DNA of 64,000 bases, taken from assembly GCA_003008705.1 (NCBI GenBank), contig PDUO01000105.1:23903-87902 (forward strand), written 5' to 3'. The position numbers and the translations under genes were made by a program. This document shows positions 45,701 through 56,120 of the stretch, piece after piece. The notes beneath the pieces were generated by a model that had not been told where the DNA came from, searched no databases, and worked only from the letters and a program-made list of their open reading frames with translations. This stretch comes from Pezicula radicicola (taxonomy: Eukaryota; Ascomycota; Leotiomycetes; Helotiales; Dermateaceae). The stretch's first letter is position 1. Each line of letters begins with the position of its first letter.

Positions 45701-48700
45701 GGCTTTCGCTACCTAGGCAAGCTGCTCTGTCGACTTGGTAAAATGTAACATCTCTCGGTAGAACTGGTACAGCAGGCCCCCTTCCAGCATAATCTCTAAC
45801 GGGGCGACTTCCTTACGTAGAATACTTAGTAATGCCTGGCCTACTCGCACTGTCAGCGAGCCGTTCGTGCTTACGCTCGCAACCTAGTCAATCAGTGCGG
45901 CCTTTGCATCTAGCGTCGCACGCTCCCACCTTAAGCTGCGTGGCGCCAGCTTGTCCTCGCTTGCGAGCTGCAACTGCGGCTTCATCTAGCGGTGGAGCGA
46001 CTTATGATACCACTCGAGCTGCTTGATATCTTCTTGTATAAGCTACGCTGTCGCGTCCGCAATTAGGTAGTACGCAGCTCGCGTCAGCTCCTGGCTAATA
46101 TTGATCTCGGCCGGTTCTGCGGCGCGCTGTAGCTGCGTGCCGAACAGTGTATAGGGGTCATTGAGCGTAAGTCTCGGCACCCACTCCTCGAATGCCTATA
46201 TCTTGTCCTGCCCTTTGCCGCTGTCGGAGTCGGTGCGACCGACAGTCTAGAACCGCAATGTGTCTATCTCAATAATGGTTTGGTTGGCAGCTTGGGAGGG
46301 GTTAACAGCGAGAGATACGTCGAAGCCTTGCCGATGGTAGTGCAGTAGTTGAGATGTAGCTTGGAGATGCGTTCCCGGCTTAGCGCTAATGTTTCCTAAG
46401 ATGTACATCGACTTGATTAAGCGAGGCACTGCTGCACCGATGACCTTTCTCCCGTCGGGAGAGAGTGTTGTGTAGGCGGCTTGAAACACGGCGTTAAGAG
46501 TAATAGGATGGACTACATGCGACTGCTGCCATTTGTACGGTATCAATGCTGCTAAGTCCGGAACCTCAAGCGTCGCAGTAGCCTAACTATTACCTCTACG
46601 GATATTGATCAACCCTTGAAATGTCTGCCTATGCTTGACACCCACCGTAGCCAACGACTCGTAAAATGCCTTAGGTGCCATGGCCTAGCTAGAAACGCTA
46701 GCAAGGTCGGTCTTCTGCGTCGACCTTAGCGCGGGCCCCGATCTTGAGGCTGTCTCTATGGCAATGTATCCCCGTGTAGCCTTAGCCTATAAGCCGTCCG
46801 GCAAAGCGGCGTATATACGGAAGAGGCGCCTACTTGCATCGAGAGACTTCTTACTGGCTGGTTCAAGGAATAACTGCACCTCAGCACCGTTATTATCCTC
46901 GGGGATGATGGTTGCACGTAATAGCTCAACTTCTTCAAGAAGGTAGCCTATGATGGTAGAAGCGGAGGAGTGGAGCTGGCGCATGGCTTCGATTGCCATA
47001 GCGATGTACCCTGCGCCAGGATAGACGACATCGCCCTGTACAACGTAGTCGCGAACCCAGGGCATCTGAAATAGTCAGCAGATATTACTAGTAATGGTGA
47101 CAAACATCTATGTGACTTACCTCGCCTGTGCGAATGATATGCTGCCAAACTGGTAACCGGTCGCTGGTTCTAGTCAGTCGTACACCGAGGAGGTCGTAAT
47201 GTAGATTCTCGCGGAATCTATGTTTGTTGCTAATACGTGATAGATGCTCTGTAGCAACCATATTGCAGAACGAATCACTGAACAGGACTAGGTGCGTCAT
47301 ATTCTAGACCTAGTGCTCTGGGCCAAGCTGGCTTGAATTTTTGATCTTTGTAACCCTAACCCTAACCCTGTCACGAGAGACACGAATAGCACATCGCCTA
47401 TAGCTTTCCCCTTCTTGCTTATGTGCTGCTCTAGCGCCACATGGTATTTCTTCTCTAGCGGCAGCATGTGATAGGAATGAAAAGCAGTTTGTACAAGCAG
47501 CTTCCGCGCCAAAATGTTCTCGGCGGTGAACTTGGCTAACAGCTCTTCGATACCCTCTATGTCACCTAACAGCGTAACACTAGACGGACTATTCTTGCAT
47601 GCGATAACCACCTTGCTAGTTGTGATGGCGTCCACATAGGGTTGGGCGTCTAATGCGCCGAAACCGACAGCTAGCATACCGCCTGGCGTATGCTTGGTTG
47701 CTGTGGCGAGGTGTTGCGCCGTGATGAGGTCTGCTGGCCCAGAGGCGCTTACCGCGATAGTCCAGGGGAAACGCGTTCGTCGTTTATTCAAGGTATAGGC
47801 TAGGCTTCTGAATGCAGTTCTGTTAGAGAATTCTTCTTGTAGTGATTCGAGGTACTCTCTTAGGTTGGCAGCGATCTGTTGCGCGCCGGCTTTGTGACGC
47901 GCGCTAAGAAGGAAAAGCTGTCTAGACGGAGATTGGCTGCTAGCTGTAGGCGAGACAGATTTTGAGGGGGCCTCTTCTATTATAACGTGCGTGTTTGTCC
48001 CGCCGTAGCCAAAGTTATTGATAGACACTCGCCGAGGCCCTTTTGATGTCTATGGCTCAAGTTTTGTAGGTATCTAGAGATTTCTGAGATCATGCAAAAG
48101 TATAGAGGGGGAGTAATACTGACCACCAATCCGAGTCCAACCAAGTCAATTTCGGGGTTCGCTTTTACAAAGTTCAGACTCGGTGTAACACTATCTTGAT
48201 CACTGCCGCCAGCCCTGATGCAGCTTCTGTATGCCCTAGATTCGTTTTGACGCTAGCCACATACAGAGGCTTTTCTTTTCCACTCTGCATCGCCTCACCA
48301 ATTGCCCGCGCCTCCGCTGGATCACCGACTCTTGTCCCCGTACTATGCGCCTCGACGACAGTTGTGTCTTGTGGGTCTAATCCCGCACGTGCATAGCACG
48401 CCTGGATCAGGCTGCGCTAGGCATCGGAAGAGGGAGCAGTAATAGTAGAACTGCTGAATCCGAACCTGCGGGTCCATACCTGCCGCTACGTCGGCAGACA
48501 TATTAAAGAACGACGGGTCGAAAGCCCCTGGGTCCTCGCGGAGGAAGAAGCCGCCCTTTATAGACATGGTCGACAGACGATCAGACTGCGGATAGTAGAA
48601 TGCCTTCTGATTAAACCGATCCGCTAGCACGGGAGACCAGGCGTCGTGCCCCTGTAAGACGAGCTCCTACAGCTTCTCTAGGCTGGTCGCGTCTCCGGCG

Positions 48701-48810
48701 AAGCGGCACCCCATGCCAATGATGGCGAGGGGCTCTGTTTTACAATCTGGTATACTGCTGACGCCATAGTGCACCCCATTCGCTTTAGAGCTATAACTAT
48801 TAGCGACCAT
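42753..48810 (-). pseudogene. Highly reducing type I PKS (KS-AT-DH-MT-ER-KR-ACP), multiply deleted
   Basis: Start ATG 48810. KS begins EPLAIIGMGCRFAG; EAHSTGT (about 48340-48360) and [13 protein letters not shown] follow, then NFGYGGTNTHVIIEEAP. Between MDPQVRIQ (about 48455) and APSSDA (about 48435) the part with the DTACSSS cysteine is deleted. AT keeps GGMLAVGFG and FHSYHM, but the GHSxGE region is deleted near 47730. DH: PWVRDYVVQGDVVYPGAGY, with a leucine-rich end. [13 protein letters not shown] and YDLIITAQVLYA. ER: AGRLEEGDTMLVHAAARGVGQA. KR: YLVVGGLGGIGRTYA and FFVILSSAFGIIGSAS, then TAG (43431-43433). ACP: SRYGVDSLVAVELRNW (about 42900). The MT implies a methyl-branched chain, and the integral ER implies saturation. 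Many TAG stops and a (TTAGGG)3 insertion occur. No release domain is seen, so an acyltransferase would be expected to offload the chain. Confidence 0.9.
47351..47369 (-). repeat. Interstitial telomere-type repeat, (TTAGGG)3
   Basis: The plus strand reads taaccctaaccctaaccct, that is three TTAGGG units on the minus (PKS-coding) strand. Coding sequence is continuous up to LFVSLVTG on one side and resumes, shifted in frame, with KIKNSSQLGPEH on the other. The tract therefore sits exactly at a frame break inside the AT domain. Short telomere tracts of this kind are left when telomeric DNA is added during double-strand-break repair. Confidence 0.85.
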
Positions 48811-49380
48811 GACGGACTTGAGATGATCGTATGATATTATGATCTCTGTCTTTGTTGTTTGTTTACAGGAGCCTCAACGGTAGGAGAAGGTAAGTCTACA
48901 AAATATTCTCTCTTTTTTATTAGAAATGGTCATTATATGCAGCTCGGCCGAGCTATACAACAGTTAGTAAGCTGTATAATAGGTAAGACAAGTTCGGTAC
49001 CTTGTATAAGATACATCAAGGTAATGCTCCTGCACTTACTACGGAGCTACTTGCTTGCTCTCAATCCGGAAATTGCCGATTAAGATTGTCGGCGTGATTT
49101 GTCGTAAAGGAAAAAAAGGTAACATATACATATACACACACCCAACTAAACCAGTTACCAAGCAAGCTACCTAGTCCTTGCTAAGGCTTTACGTGTTATG
49201 TCGAGTGCCACTTCTCGACTATATCTCCTACACTAAGGTTATTGGATTGTTTAAACTCCATCCTAGGTTCACAGGTTGTATCAACCCCCCTCTAGGTTTT
49301 ATCGCTGTACTTTGGGTTAAATTGAGCCCTCGACTTACCTACTATTTATAAACCTCTGTTGACACTCGACACTCAACACC
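48811..49380. promoter_or_regulatory. Divergent promoter of PKS and P450-B
   Basis: The 570 bp between the PKS start (minus) and the P450-B start (plus) include a perfect 14-bp palindrome, agctcggccgagct, at 48941-48954. Its core TCGGCCGA also occurs in the hairpin upstream of the AflR-like regulator. The core has CGG and CCG half-sites as used by Zn2Cys6 regulators. Binding is inferred, not shown. Confidence 0.45.
48941..48954. promoter_or_regulatory. Palindrome with TCGGCCGA core
   Basis: A perfect 14-bp palindrome between the PKS and P450-B starts, about 135 bp upstream of the PKS ATG. It is a candidate site for the cluster's Zn2Cys6 regulator, since the same 8-bp core lies at the regulator's own upstream region (52458-52465). 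Confidence 0.4.
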
Positions 49381-50700
49381 ATGTTCGGCTTTGCGAACAC
49401 TATTGTTTTTCGATGGCTTTGTGGAGTAAGAACGCATTCTGCTCGTCGTAACAATTCAATGTTGACTTAACATTATGCGGATGTAGTATCTTATATATAT
49501 TACCGCCAAATTCTTATACAACGTATTAAACAATCTTTACTAGCATCCTTTGTCCAAATTCCCCGGTCCTAAACTTGCTGGGTTCAGCAACGTACGTCGC
49601 TCATCTCGTTCTTCATCGGTGCCCTTTCCCCGCCTTGACTGCTAACGTTAGTTCAGGTTCCTCACAGCTCGTGGTTCTTCAGCGGGCGCCAGCCATACAA
49701 GCTCCTGGAATTGCACAAGAAGTACGGTCAGTCTCGTCTCATGCACGCCTTTTGCAATCATCTCCCTTCCTGACCCTCTGATGCAGGTCCCGTGGTCCGC
49801 ACAGCGCCGAACGAGCTCTCCTTCAATTCTGCGCAGTCGTGGAAAGACATCTATGGCTTCCGGCAGGGCCACAAGACGTTTATCAAGAGTGAATTCTATA
49901 ACGGCGGCTCTTTCACTAGCCGCGGCGTACATAGCATTGTCAGCGAGCGAAATGTCGACGCCCACGGACAGATGCGGAAATACCTCTCCCATGCCTTCTC
50001 CGATAGATTTCTGTCCGAGCAGGAGGAGACGATAGCAGGGACGATACTCAATTTCGTGCGTCTAGCGGGCGAGCGCGGTCAGCGGAAGGGTGGCTGGGAC
50101 ATTGGCAAGGGGTACGAAATGATGACTTTTAACATTGTTAGGGATTTAGCTTTCAGAGAGCGGTTTAGCGGGCTAGAGGGTGGTACGTATATTCCGCCTT
50201 GAAACTGGGAAAGTCTGTAATATTGATACAGTGCACGAAACAGACAAACCACACCTGTGGATTAACATCGCCTTGGGCGCATTGACACAAGGCGCGCTGG
50301 CCGATATGTTCAAGCGCTTCCCTGGGCTGGCGGCACATGCGTCTGATTTTGTGCTTGCCGGCAGCGAGACTACGGCAACAGCGCTGAGCGCTATTACGTA
50401 TTATTTACTAAGGACGCCGGAAGTTATACAGAGAGTAAAAATTGAAATCAGGACTGCCTTTAGGAGCTATGGCGAGATTGACTCGCAGGCTACACAAAAC
50501 CTACAGTACCTACGAGCGGTGATACTAGAGGGCTTGCGGATCTATCCCCCACTGCCACTGGGACTGCCAAGGGTGGTACCTGAAGGGGGAGATACAGTCG
50601 ACGGTCATTTTCTGCCGGCCGGGGTAATTTCACTACAAGATACTCACTCTGGAGAAGACAGTGCGATAAAAGACAGGGAGGTAACAGAGAAGGTCTAGGA
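49381..50700 (+). pseudogene. Cytochrome P450 (P450-B), isotrichodermin-hydroxylase-like, haem end missing
   Basis: Start ATG 49381 gives a hydrophobic N-terminus. Conserved pieces are HPLSKFPGPKLAGF (about 49549, preceded by a TAG at 49545-49552), then RTAPNELSFNSAQSWKDIYG (49798 on), KYLSHAFSDRFLSEQE, the I-helix SDFVLAGSETTATALSAIT (about 50342) and the K-helix LEGLRIYPPLPLGLPR (ExxR). These are typical of the CYP65/CYP58-like group that includes isotrichodermin C-15 hydroxylase. The frame ends at 50700 after PAGVISLQDTHSG. The PERF segment and the haem-binding Cys loop (about 100 residues) are absent, so the enzyme cannot bind haem. Introns lie near 49640-49785 and 50185-50225. It is divergent from the PKS. 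Confidence 0.8.
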
Positions 50701-50989
50701 TTTGGGGTGTCAGCACTATGTGGGCGGGACGAACTGGAGGAGTAGAAGCATTTTGGACGTAGCTTGACAGCTGGGTATGTATATGTTGATTATAATTGAA
50801 CCGTGCTATGATTTCACGAGCCTGTTAATCAGATCCAATCATTTTGGTGCCGATAGTACAAAAAACTAAAAGGACCCAATGTAGGACAAGCGGGATTACT
50901 CCTTGAGACAATCCCCGAATCCCCTCGACCTTTCGGACATGATAAGTCACTAATAACACCAGAATGGAAACCTGCAACCCTCGAGCACA

Positions 50990-51274
50990 ATGGCTTCTCT
51001 CCGATTCGACGAAAGCAGCATTCCATCCTTCGAGGGTCTTAGCAAGACTGCCATAGTGACAGGTGAGTCTGTTCCTGGTCTGCACTTCCACAAGTGCGAT
51101 GTCTCCTCGTGGGCAGAACTGTCCGCTGCCTTCACTGCGATCGGGGTTGTCGATTTCGCCTTTGCCAATGCCGCCGTGACCGAGCAGACGAACTACTTTG
51201 CCGATACATCCGTAGCTACGCCGAAAAATGAGACTACTGGTAGGGGCGAGACTGAGAAGACGGGTAGCACATAG
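50990..51274 (+). pseudogene. Short-chain dehydrogenase (SDR-A), small fragment
   Basis: The ATG at 50990 starts FEGLSKTAIVTGE, the N-terminal strand of an NAD(P)-binding SDR, followed directly by LHFHKCDVSSWAELSAAF and FAFANAAVTEQ (the NNAG-type motif region). The glycine-rich TGxxxGIG loop is incomplete and the stretch between it and the Asp-x-Ser segment is missing, so there is an internal deletion of roughly 30-40 residues. The fragment ends near 51274 at a stop within what resembles the active-site approach. No YxxxK motif follows. The resemblance is to 15-hydroxyprostaglandin-dehydrogenase-like SDRs common in fungal clusters. Confidence 0.65.
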
Positions 51275-51489
51275 TACAAGTCATTTGATGCGAACGTGTA
51301 GGTTTGGTCTATTAAAAATCTAAATTTAAATCTAGTAGCTACGGAATTCAGGCCCAATATCAAAGATAATACACCTACTTTGAACTTCCCGTCAATCTCG
51401 TGGTTAAATTAATGTGCGAGTATGAGGAATTGAAGCTCAGGATGATTGTGGGACAGATCTATACTTACTTATGGAGTTTCGCCATAGCT

Positions 51490-52410
51490 ACTTAATCTCC
51501 AATAAACCCAGCCTATAGTCGACTGCCTCCTTGTGCGAGCCCAGTTGTCCGTCGAGGCTCTCAACCTTTGCCGTCTCGAGCTCGTGCACAAGAAAAGCTA
51601 CGTGCTACAGACACGAGCACTGCTCCTAAGGCGACGTTGAGCTTGACGCGGACGTTGCCAAGTTGCGGGCAGAAATTGCACTGGTTGGGGACGGCAAGAA
51701 TTTTGTCGTGTTCATTGATTCGGGCTCAGATACACGGGACATGGTGATTTCGAGTGGGTGTGCTAGGTTGGAGGCCCGGGGCCATGATCTGAGGTCTGAC
51801 TGTAGGAATGCGGTGGCATTGAAATTGCTGAGCCACGGCTCTGTTGCGGTTGACGCGCCTGTCGTTGGAATACCCTCTGCATCATGATACATGCTCATTG
51901 AGGCGACGGAGGACTCGCTGGGTAGCTGATCGAGCAATGGAGGAAAGCTTGAGCCCGAATCATTAATCGTGAATTCGGGTGTTGGCCATACTATCATGCT
52001 TTCTACGTCAAAGTCAATGTCTGTGGTGGCCTGAGCAGCGGTTAAGCCAGCGATATCTTGCTGTGCCTTGGGCGATGACTCCCGTTCCCTTTCCTGTTCC
52101 TGCTCCTGGGTCTGAGATTGTGGCGAAGGCTGCTGTTGGGGTCCAGTTTCTTGTTGCTGTGATTTCGTCGCCGCCGCCGCGGCATTAGCTCTTGTGCTAT
52201 TCCTCGCTCTTGACGAACCTTTCGCAGAGCGAGAGGAGTAGATGCATGGTTTGGACAATGCCATGCAGCGCTTGCATCCTAATCGTTCACCCGAAGACTT
52301 CACCTGATTAAGGGTTAAATGCACGGACACCAAACAGAACAGGGCACAGTTGTGGAATGGAAATACCTTTTTGCTACGGCATGATTGGCAGGCCTGACTA
52401 TAGATAAATC
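51490..52410 (-). pseudogene. AflR-like Zn2Cys6 pathway regulator, broken
   Basis: The DNA-binding domain is split by a 63-bp intron (52304-52366): QACQSCRSKK before it and VKSSGERLGCKRCMALSKPC after it. The third zinc-ligand Cys of the Zn2Cys6 pattern (K-x-K-C) is Ser here (codon TCT). A Ser/Gln-rich linker follows (QQQETGPQQQPSPQSQ), then the C-terminal AflR domain signature CSCL-stop-HVAFLVHELE and LGSHKEAVDYRLGLLE to about 51490. Stops occur at 51626-51628 and at about 51608. The upstream start is uncertain because a stop lies close to the 5' side of QACQSC, so a further 5' exon may exist. AflR-type factors switch on their own metabolite clusters, and the position in the middle of this one fits. 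Confidence 0.75.
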
Positions 52411-52444
52411 AGTATGGGATTCCAGGTGAGGTTTCAGATGATTA

Positions 52445-52486
52445 GGAGCCGAACTCTTCGGCCGAAATCCCGAAGAGTTCGGCTCC
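52445..52486. promoter_or_regulatory. 17-bp perfect inverted repeat upstream of the regulator gene
   Basis: The arm ggagccgaactcttcgg (52445-52461) is exactly complementary to 52470-52486, with an 8-bp loop. The TCGGCCGA core at 52458-52465 matches the palindrome in the PKS/P450-B promoter. It lies just upstream of the regulator's first recognisable exon and immediately next to dispersed repeat copy B. It may be an autoregulatory site, or the hairpin end of a mobile element. Confidence 0.6.
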
Positions 52487-52488
52487 CA

Positions 52489-52710
52489 AATCACGTGTTT
52501 CTAGTATATCTTCATTTCTGGTGGCCCTGGCGCCCGCCGATCCCTCTGAAATCATAGATTAATTCTGACCATTCTAGCCTAGTATAGCACCATTTTTACG
52601 TTAATAAAATAGTGCCTTAAATACCTTATTTTATATAGATTTGGGCCTATTCTAGGTACCTCTCCTTTAATATATAAGCCTAGGTCTTCCTCCCACCTAA
52701 TAGGAGGAAG
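52489..52710 (+). repeat. Dispersed repeat, copy B
   Basis: Second copy of the sequence at 32339-32535, same orientation, with a short extra segment (near 52545-52580) and C/T-type differences. The left end, aatcacgtgtttctag, abuts the 17-bp inverted repeat. It is non-coding and lies between the regulator and the transposon relic. Confidence 0.8.
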
Positions 52711-53930
52711 CAATCAAGCCTTCATTTTATGATTTTCACCGCCTTCTACACTTTCTCCATATGCTATATATTCTAGGTGATCGAGGGTTCATAAAGGGCA
52801 ATGGATGTCTAACGTACTGGATCATGGGACGGGCACTCGACGGATCAACGGGTTTCTGCACCCCGAGTACCTCGTTCTCCGGATTGGAGTTAAATCGCCA
52901 TGTACCGTACATATTACTAGCATGAGGGGTACCCGGCTAATAATATGAACCTCCAATATCTTTCTTTTTCTTATTGCAAATAATGTCCTGTTAGCTCCAA
53001 ACAGAAGCATATCCCAAGAGAGAAATAAGAAAAGATGACCAGCACGAATCCTTATAATATAAAAGCCCACTACGTACCCGAGCTCTGTAAGTACTTACTA
53101 GGTATGTATCTAGGATCAAACGCAGCTTGAGCCCCTAGCTGTTGGAATACAACAATGTTCTATTACCTACACGCTACCCCATTATATTCATCACAGCCTA
53201 TATCTTCTGGCATTGTTGCCATTGTTGGCGTTGTATCTCCCACCCAACACGAAAAGAAGGCTGTGTCGTCCCACCGTCTTTCAATCGACGAAGTGGGCAT
53301 AGGACTGCTGCACTCCGCGTAGCCTCGTAGGTAGATGCCGCAGATCTCCAAGCTCTACTCTAGAGCCCAACAGGCCTATGGGGATGAACGGTCCAGCGTT
53401 TTGGAGAGTACATGAAGTGGCACAGCTGTTGGCTAAATCAATATTTTCATTGAAGTCTTGGATTTGGTTTTCTAATTAAATTCCCAGCAATGTTGGTTGT
53501 TCCGAATTTGCTTACCGATTTACAGGGATCTACAGAAGCAGGCTCGGCAATAATACCTAATTTTGGGTATTGATCCGGATTGATCCAGGATCGATAAGTA
53601 TTGATACTTACGGTGGCGCCGGGGTAAAAGAAAGGCACACACCACCTTTGCAAGGGTGTCACGGATAATGCTAAAATACTAGAGCTATCTAAAACGCGTC
53701 CAGCTTTCTATGTGATATCCACTATAATTAAGACAAATTATAGACACAACACGAAATCGAGATACTTTTTTCTGACCTCCGGAATAATGGGTCGGCGTTC
53801 CTTGCCCCACTACCTCTGGTAGTGTGCCTGCCCAAAACGTTACAGCTGAGTAATCGGTGATGATAGTGGTGATTTTGTATGGGTTTTTGAGCCTCAACAC
53901 CACAGGTAGGCCACTTGTAGCCAGAATCGT
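52711..53930. other. No gene recognised
   Basis: Short frames (52822-53070 minus, 53142-53330 plus, 53447-53662 minus, 53685-53984 minus) show no motif. The right part probably includes the 5' region of the transposon relic, but its terminal repeat was not found. Confidence 0.4.
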
Positions 53931-56120
53931 ATGTGTACTATTATTGCCAACATACTTCGAATACGTAAAATACCAAATCGTCAACAGACGTCACTTGAAG
54001 CCCGCCCACCATTAAGGCAAATTATCAATGTTTCAACGCCTACCCAAGCACCTATTCGAAACGCCGGTAGAGCCGCAAAACGTACCCGAATTCGAGCTAT
54101 TGCTAAGGAGACTTTGACGCCATTGAGGCCTAGTCAATATAAGACTTCGGAGGAACAAAAGATTCGAGATGCGATTTAATATCGGGAGAACCATCCAATT
54201 GGCCTACGGGCGTTAGCAGAGATGTTTAGCATCAACAACCATATAAAGATTCAAAGGAGGCTCAAGGGCAAGGGGAACCGGCTGAGTTGTAGGGGGTACA
54301 ATACTACGTTAGATTCGGATTAGGAGAAGTCGGTTTTTTAGATATTAGATCGATATACCTTTGTTGGAACCCTATTAACTCTACCACTTCTATGCACTAT
54401 TGGAAATCGAATTCTAGCCCGATCTATGGCTTCAAATAAGTCTGGAGTTACTCGTATATTAGGAAGGGATTGGCTACGTCGGTTTATCGATAGGTACATA
54501 GATTTATACAAAACGGTGAAGGTAAAGTTCCTAGATATAAAGAGGAAGTCAGCCTATAAACTAGAAGACTTAAAGGAGTGGTACGAGCTCTATCTCTTAC
54601 TGTATAACATAGACGACATTAAACATACGAATCGATGGAATCTAAATACTACGGAATCTATAACCTCTATAGAGTATTGTTCTTGCACTAGTGGCCAAAT
54701 CCCACCTCTCATTATCCTCCCGGGTAAGGTTACTGTACCATAGATATTTAATAATCTTGTACCTAGCGATTAGGGAATTACCTACACCGAGTATGGTATG
54801 AATACTACTATCCTTGGGGTTCATTGGCTAAAGTACTTCGACAAGTACATAAAACACCAAATAGAGCCTAATAATATAAAGTGGAAGAAGCCTGAAAATG
54901 ATGTCAACGACAAGATGGATGTAGCTGTGGGCTTACCTGCAGAGATCTGGCTTCTTATTGTTGATAGCTGCGAATCCCATATATGTAAGGAATTCCTTGA
55001 TTATACTGACCTTAATAGAATTCGAATCCTTGCTCTTCCACCTCATTCAACTCACCTTATACAACCTCTCGACGTTGGGGTATTCCAATCCGTCAAGAAA
55101 GCCCACCAGCGAGTTCTTGATAAGTTCTATCGTGATCTACTCCAGATAGACTTCAAGAAAGCCGATTTCATTGCTTCTCTCCCGCGCATTCGAGCAGAGG
55201 GAATCAAGCCTGAGTTCATTGTACGAGCATAGAAAAAGACTGGTTTACACCCTAAATCGAATACTAATGTAGTGCTTAAGAAGATCAAGGAGCTTGAGCC
55301 TGAGTACGATCCAGACCTTCCAACCCTTCCTCGACGCCCTTAAACTCCAACAAATTCAACCCTACCTACGCCGCCTATACCATCTTCATCTCCTCTGCGA
55401 AACGAGCCTCGAACTATAAAACAATTCTAGAAAGGAAGTAAATAGGTGGCAGATTAATTAGAAGGGTAGAAGGTAATACTAGCACAAAAAGACAAGGTTA
55501 TTCGGTTCTTATTGTCAGCGAAACGAGAGCTACAATCTAGTACAGAAGCCGTTGCTTCAAGCAAAGCTCGTGCTCTTAGGGAGCACGAACAGGCTAAAAA
55601 CAACCGTGTTAGCGAACGCAACTAGTAGAAAAGACACGGTGGGATCATAAGCAACATAGCAGGAGTTGCTTAGAGGGAAGAAAAAGACAATACAGCTCTT
55701 CGACTTAATGGGCTCAAACGGGTCAGGGATCAGAAGAGAGCTACTGCCGAAGCTGCTGAAATTAAGTTACAAATAGAGCTCGATTTACAGGCCCAATTCG
55801 AAGCCGATCCTGACATGTATATGGAGTTACTTGAGGCTCACGACGCTGCGAATACCCAATTCGATATTGACGATTCGAATAGCCCACACCTCAGTCTAAG
55901 CCCAAGCCACGACTCTCCCGACGAAATAGACGCTCTTTTGGCTGGAATCAATGGCCCAGACGACCCATTTCGAGAACGATCCCCTACGCCATGGTCACCT
56001 GGGGTAGTGCCACTTACAGTTCACGTTTTTAATAGAGATATAGGGCAATTGGAAGCTAATGAGGCTCACCAGACACGTGTTACAACGGATCCCACCTATA
56101 GTCGTGGGGAGTGGTATTGA
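53931..56120 (+). mobile_element. Second pogo-like DDE transposon relic, inside the cluster
   Basis: A second, different pogo/Tigger-type element is readable in the plus direction. An N-terminal HTH part includes SEEQKIRDAI-stop-YRENHPIGLRALAEMF. GRDWLRRFIDRY (about 54470) is the second helix-turn-helix. A truncated first catalytic part is followed by LLIVDSCESHICKEF (about 54951) and the signature ALPPHSTHLIQPLDVGVF (from about 55030), which has the second Asp and the Pro-rich turn. A long charged C-terminal tail runs to about 56117. At least ten stops are present, mostly TAG. It separates the regulator from the SDR-B/P450-C/P450-D block and is much longer than the element at 24.6 kb. Confidence 0.85.

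Noticed and set aside
47346..47372. TTAGGG repeats as evidence of a real chromosome end
   Set aside because: Only three units are present and PKS coding sequence continues on both sides, so it is an interstitial scar, not a telomere.
49648..49992. A 114-codon minus-strand frame
   Set aside because: It is the antisense of P450-B exons, whose plus-strand motifs are unmistakable.
54642..54824. Minus-strand 60-codon frame within the second transposon
   Set aside because: The plus-strand transposase signature across the same region explains the sequence.
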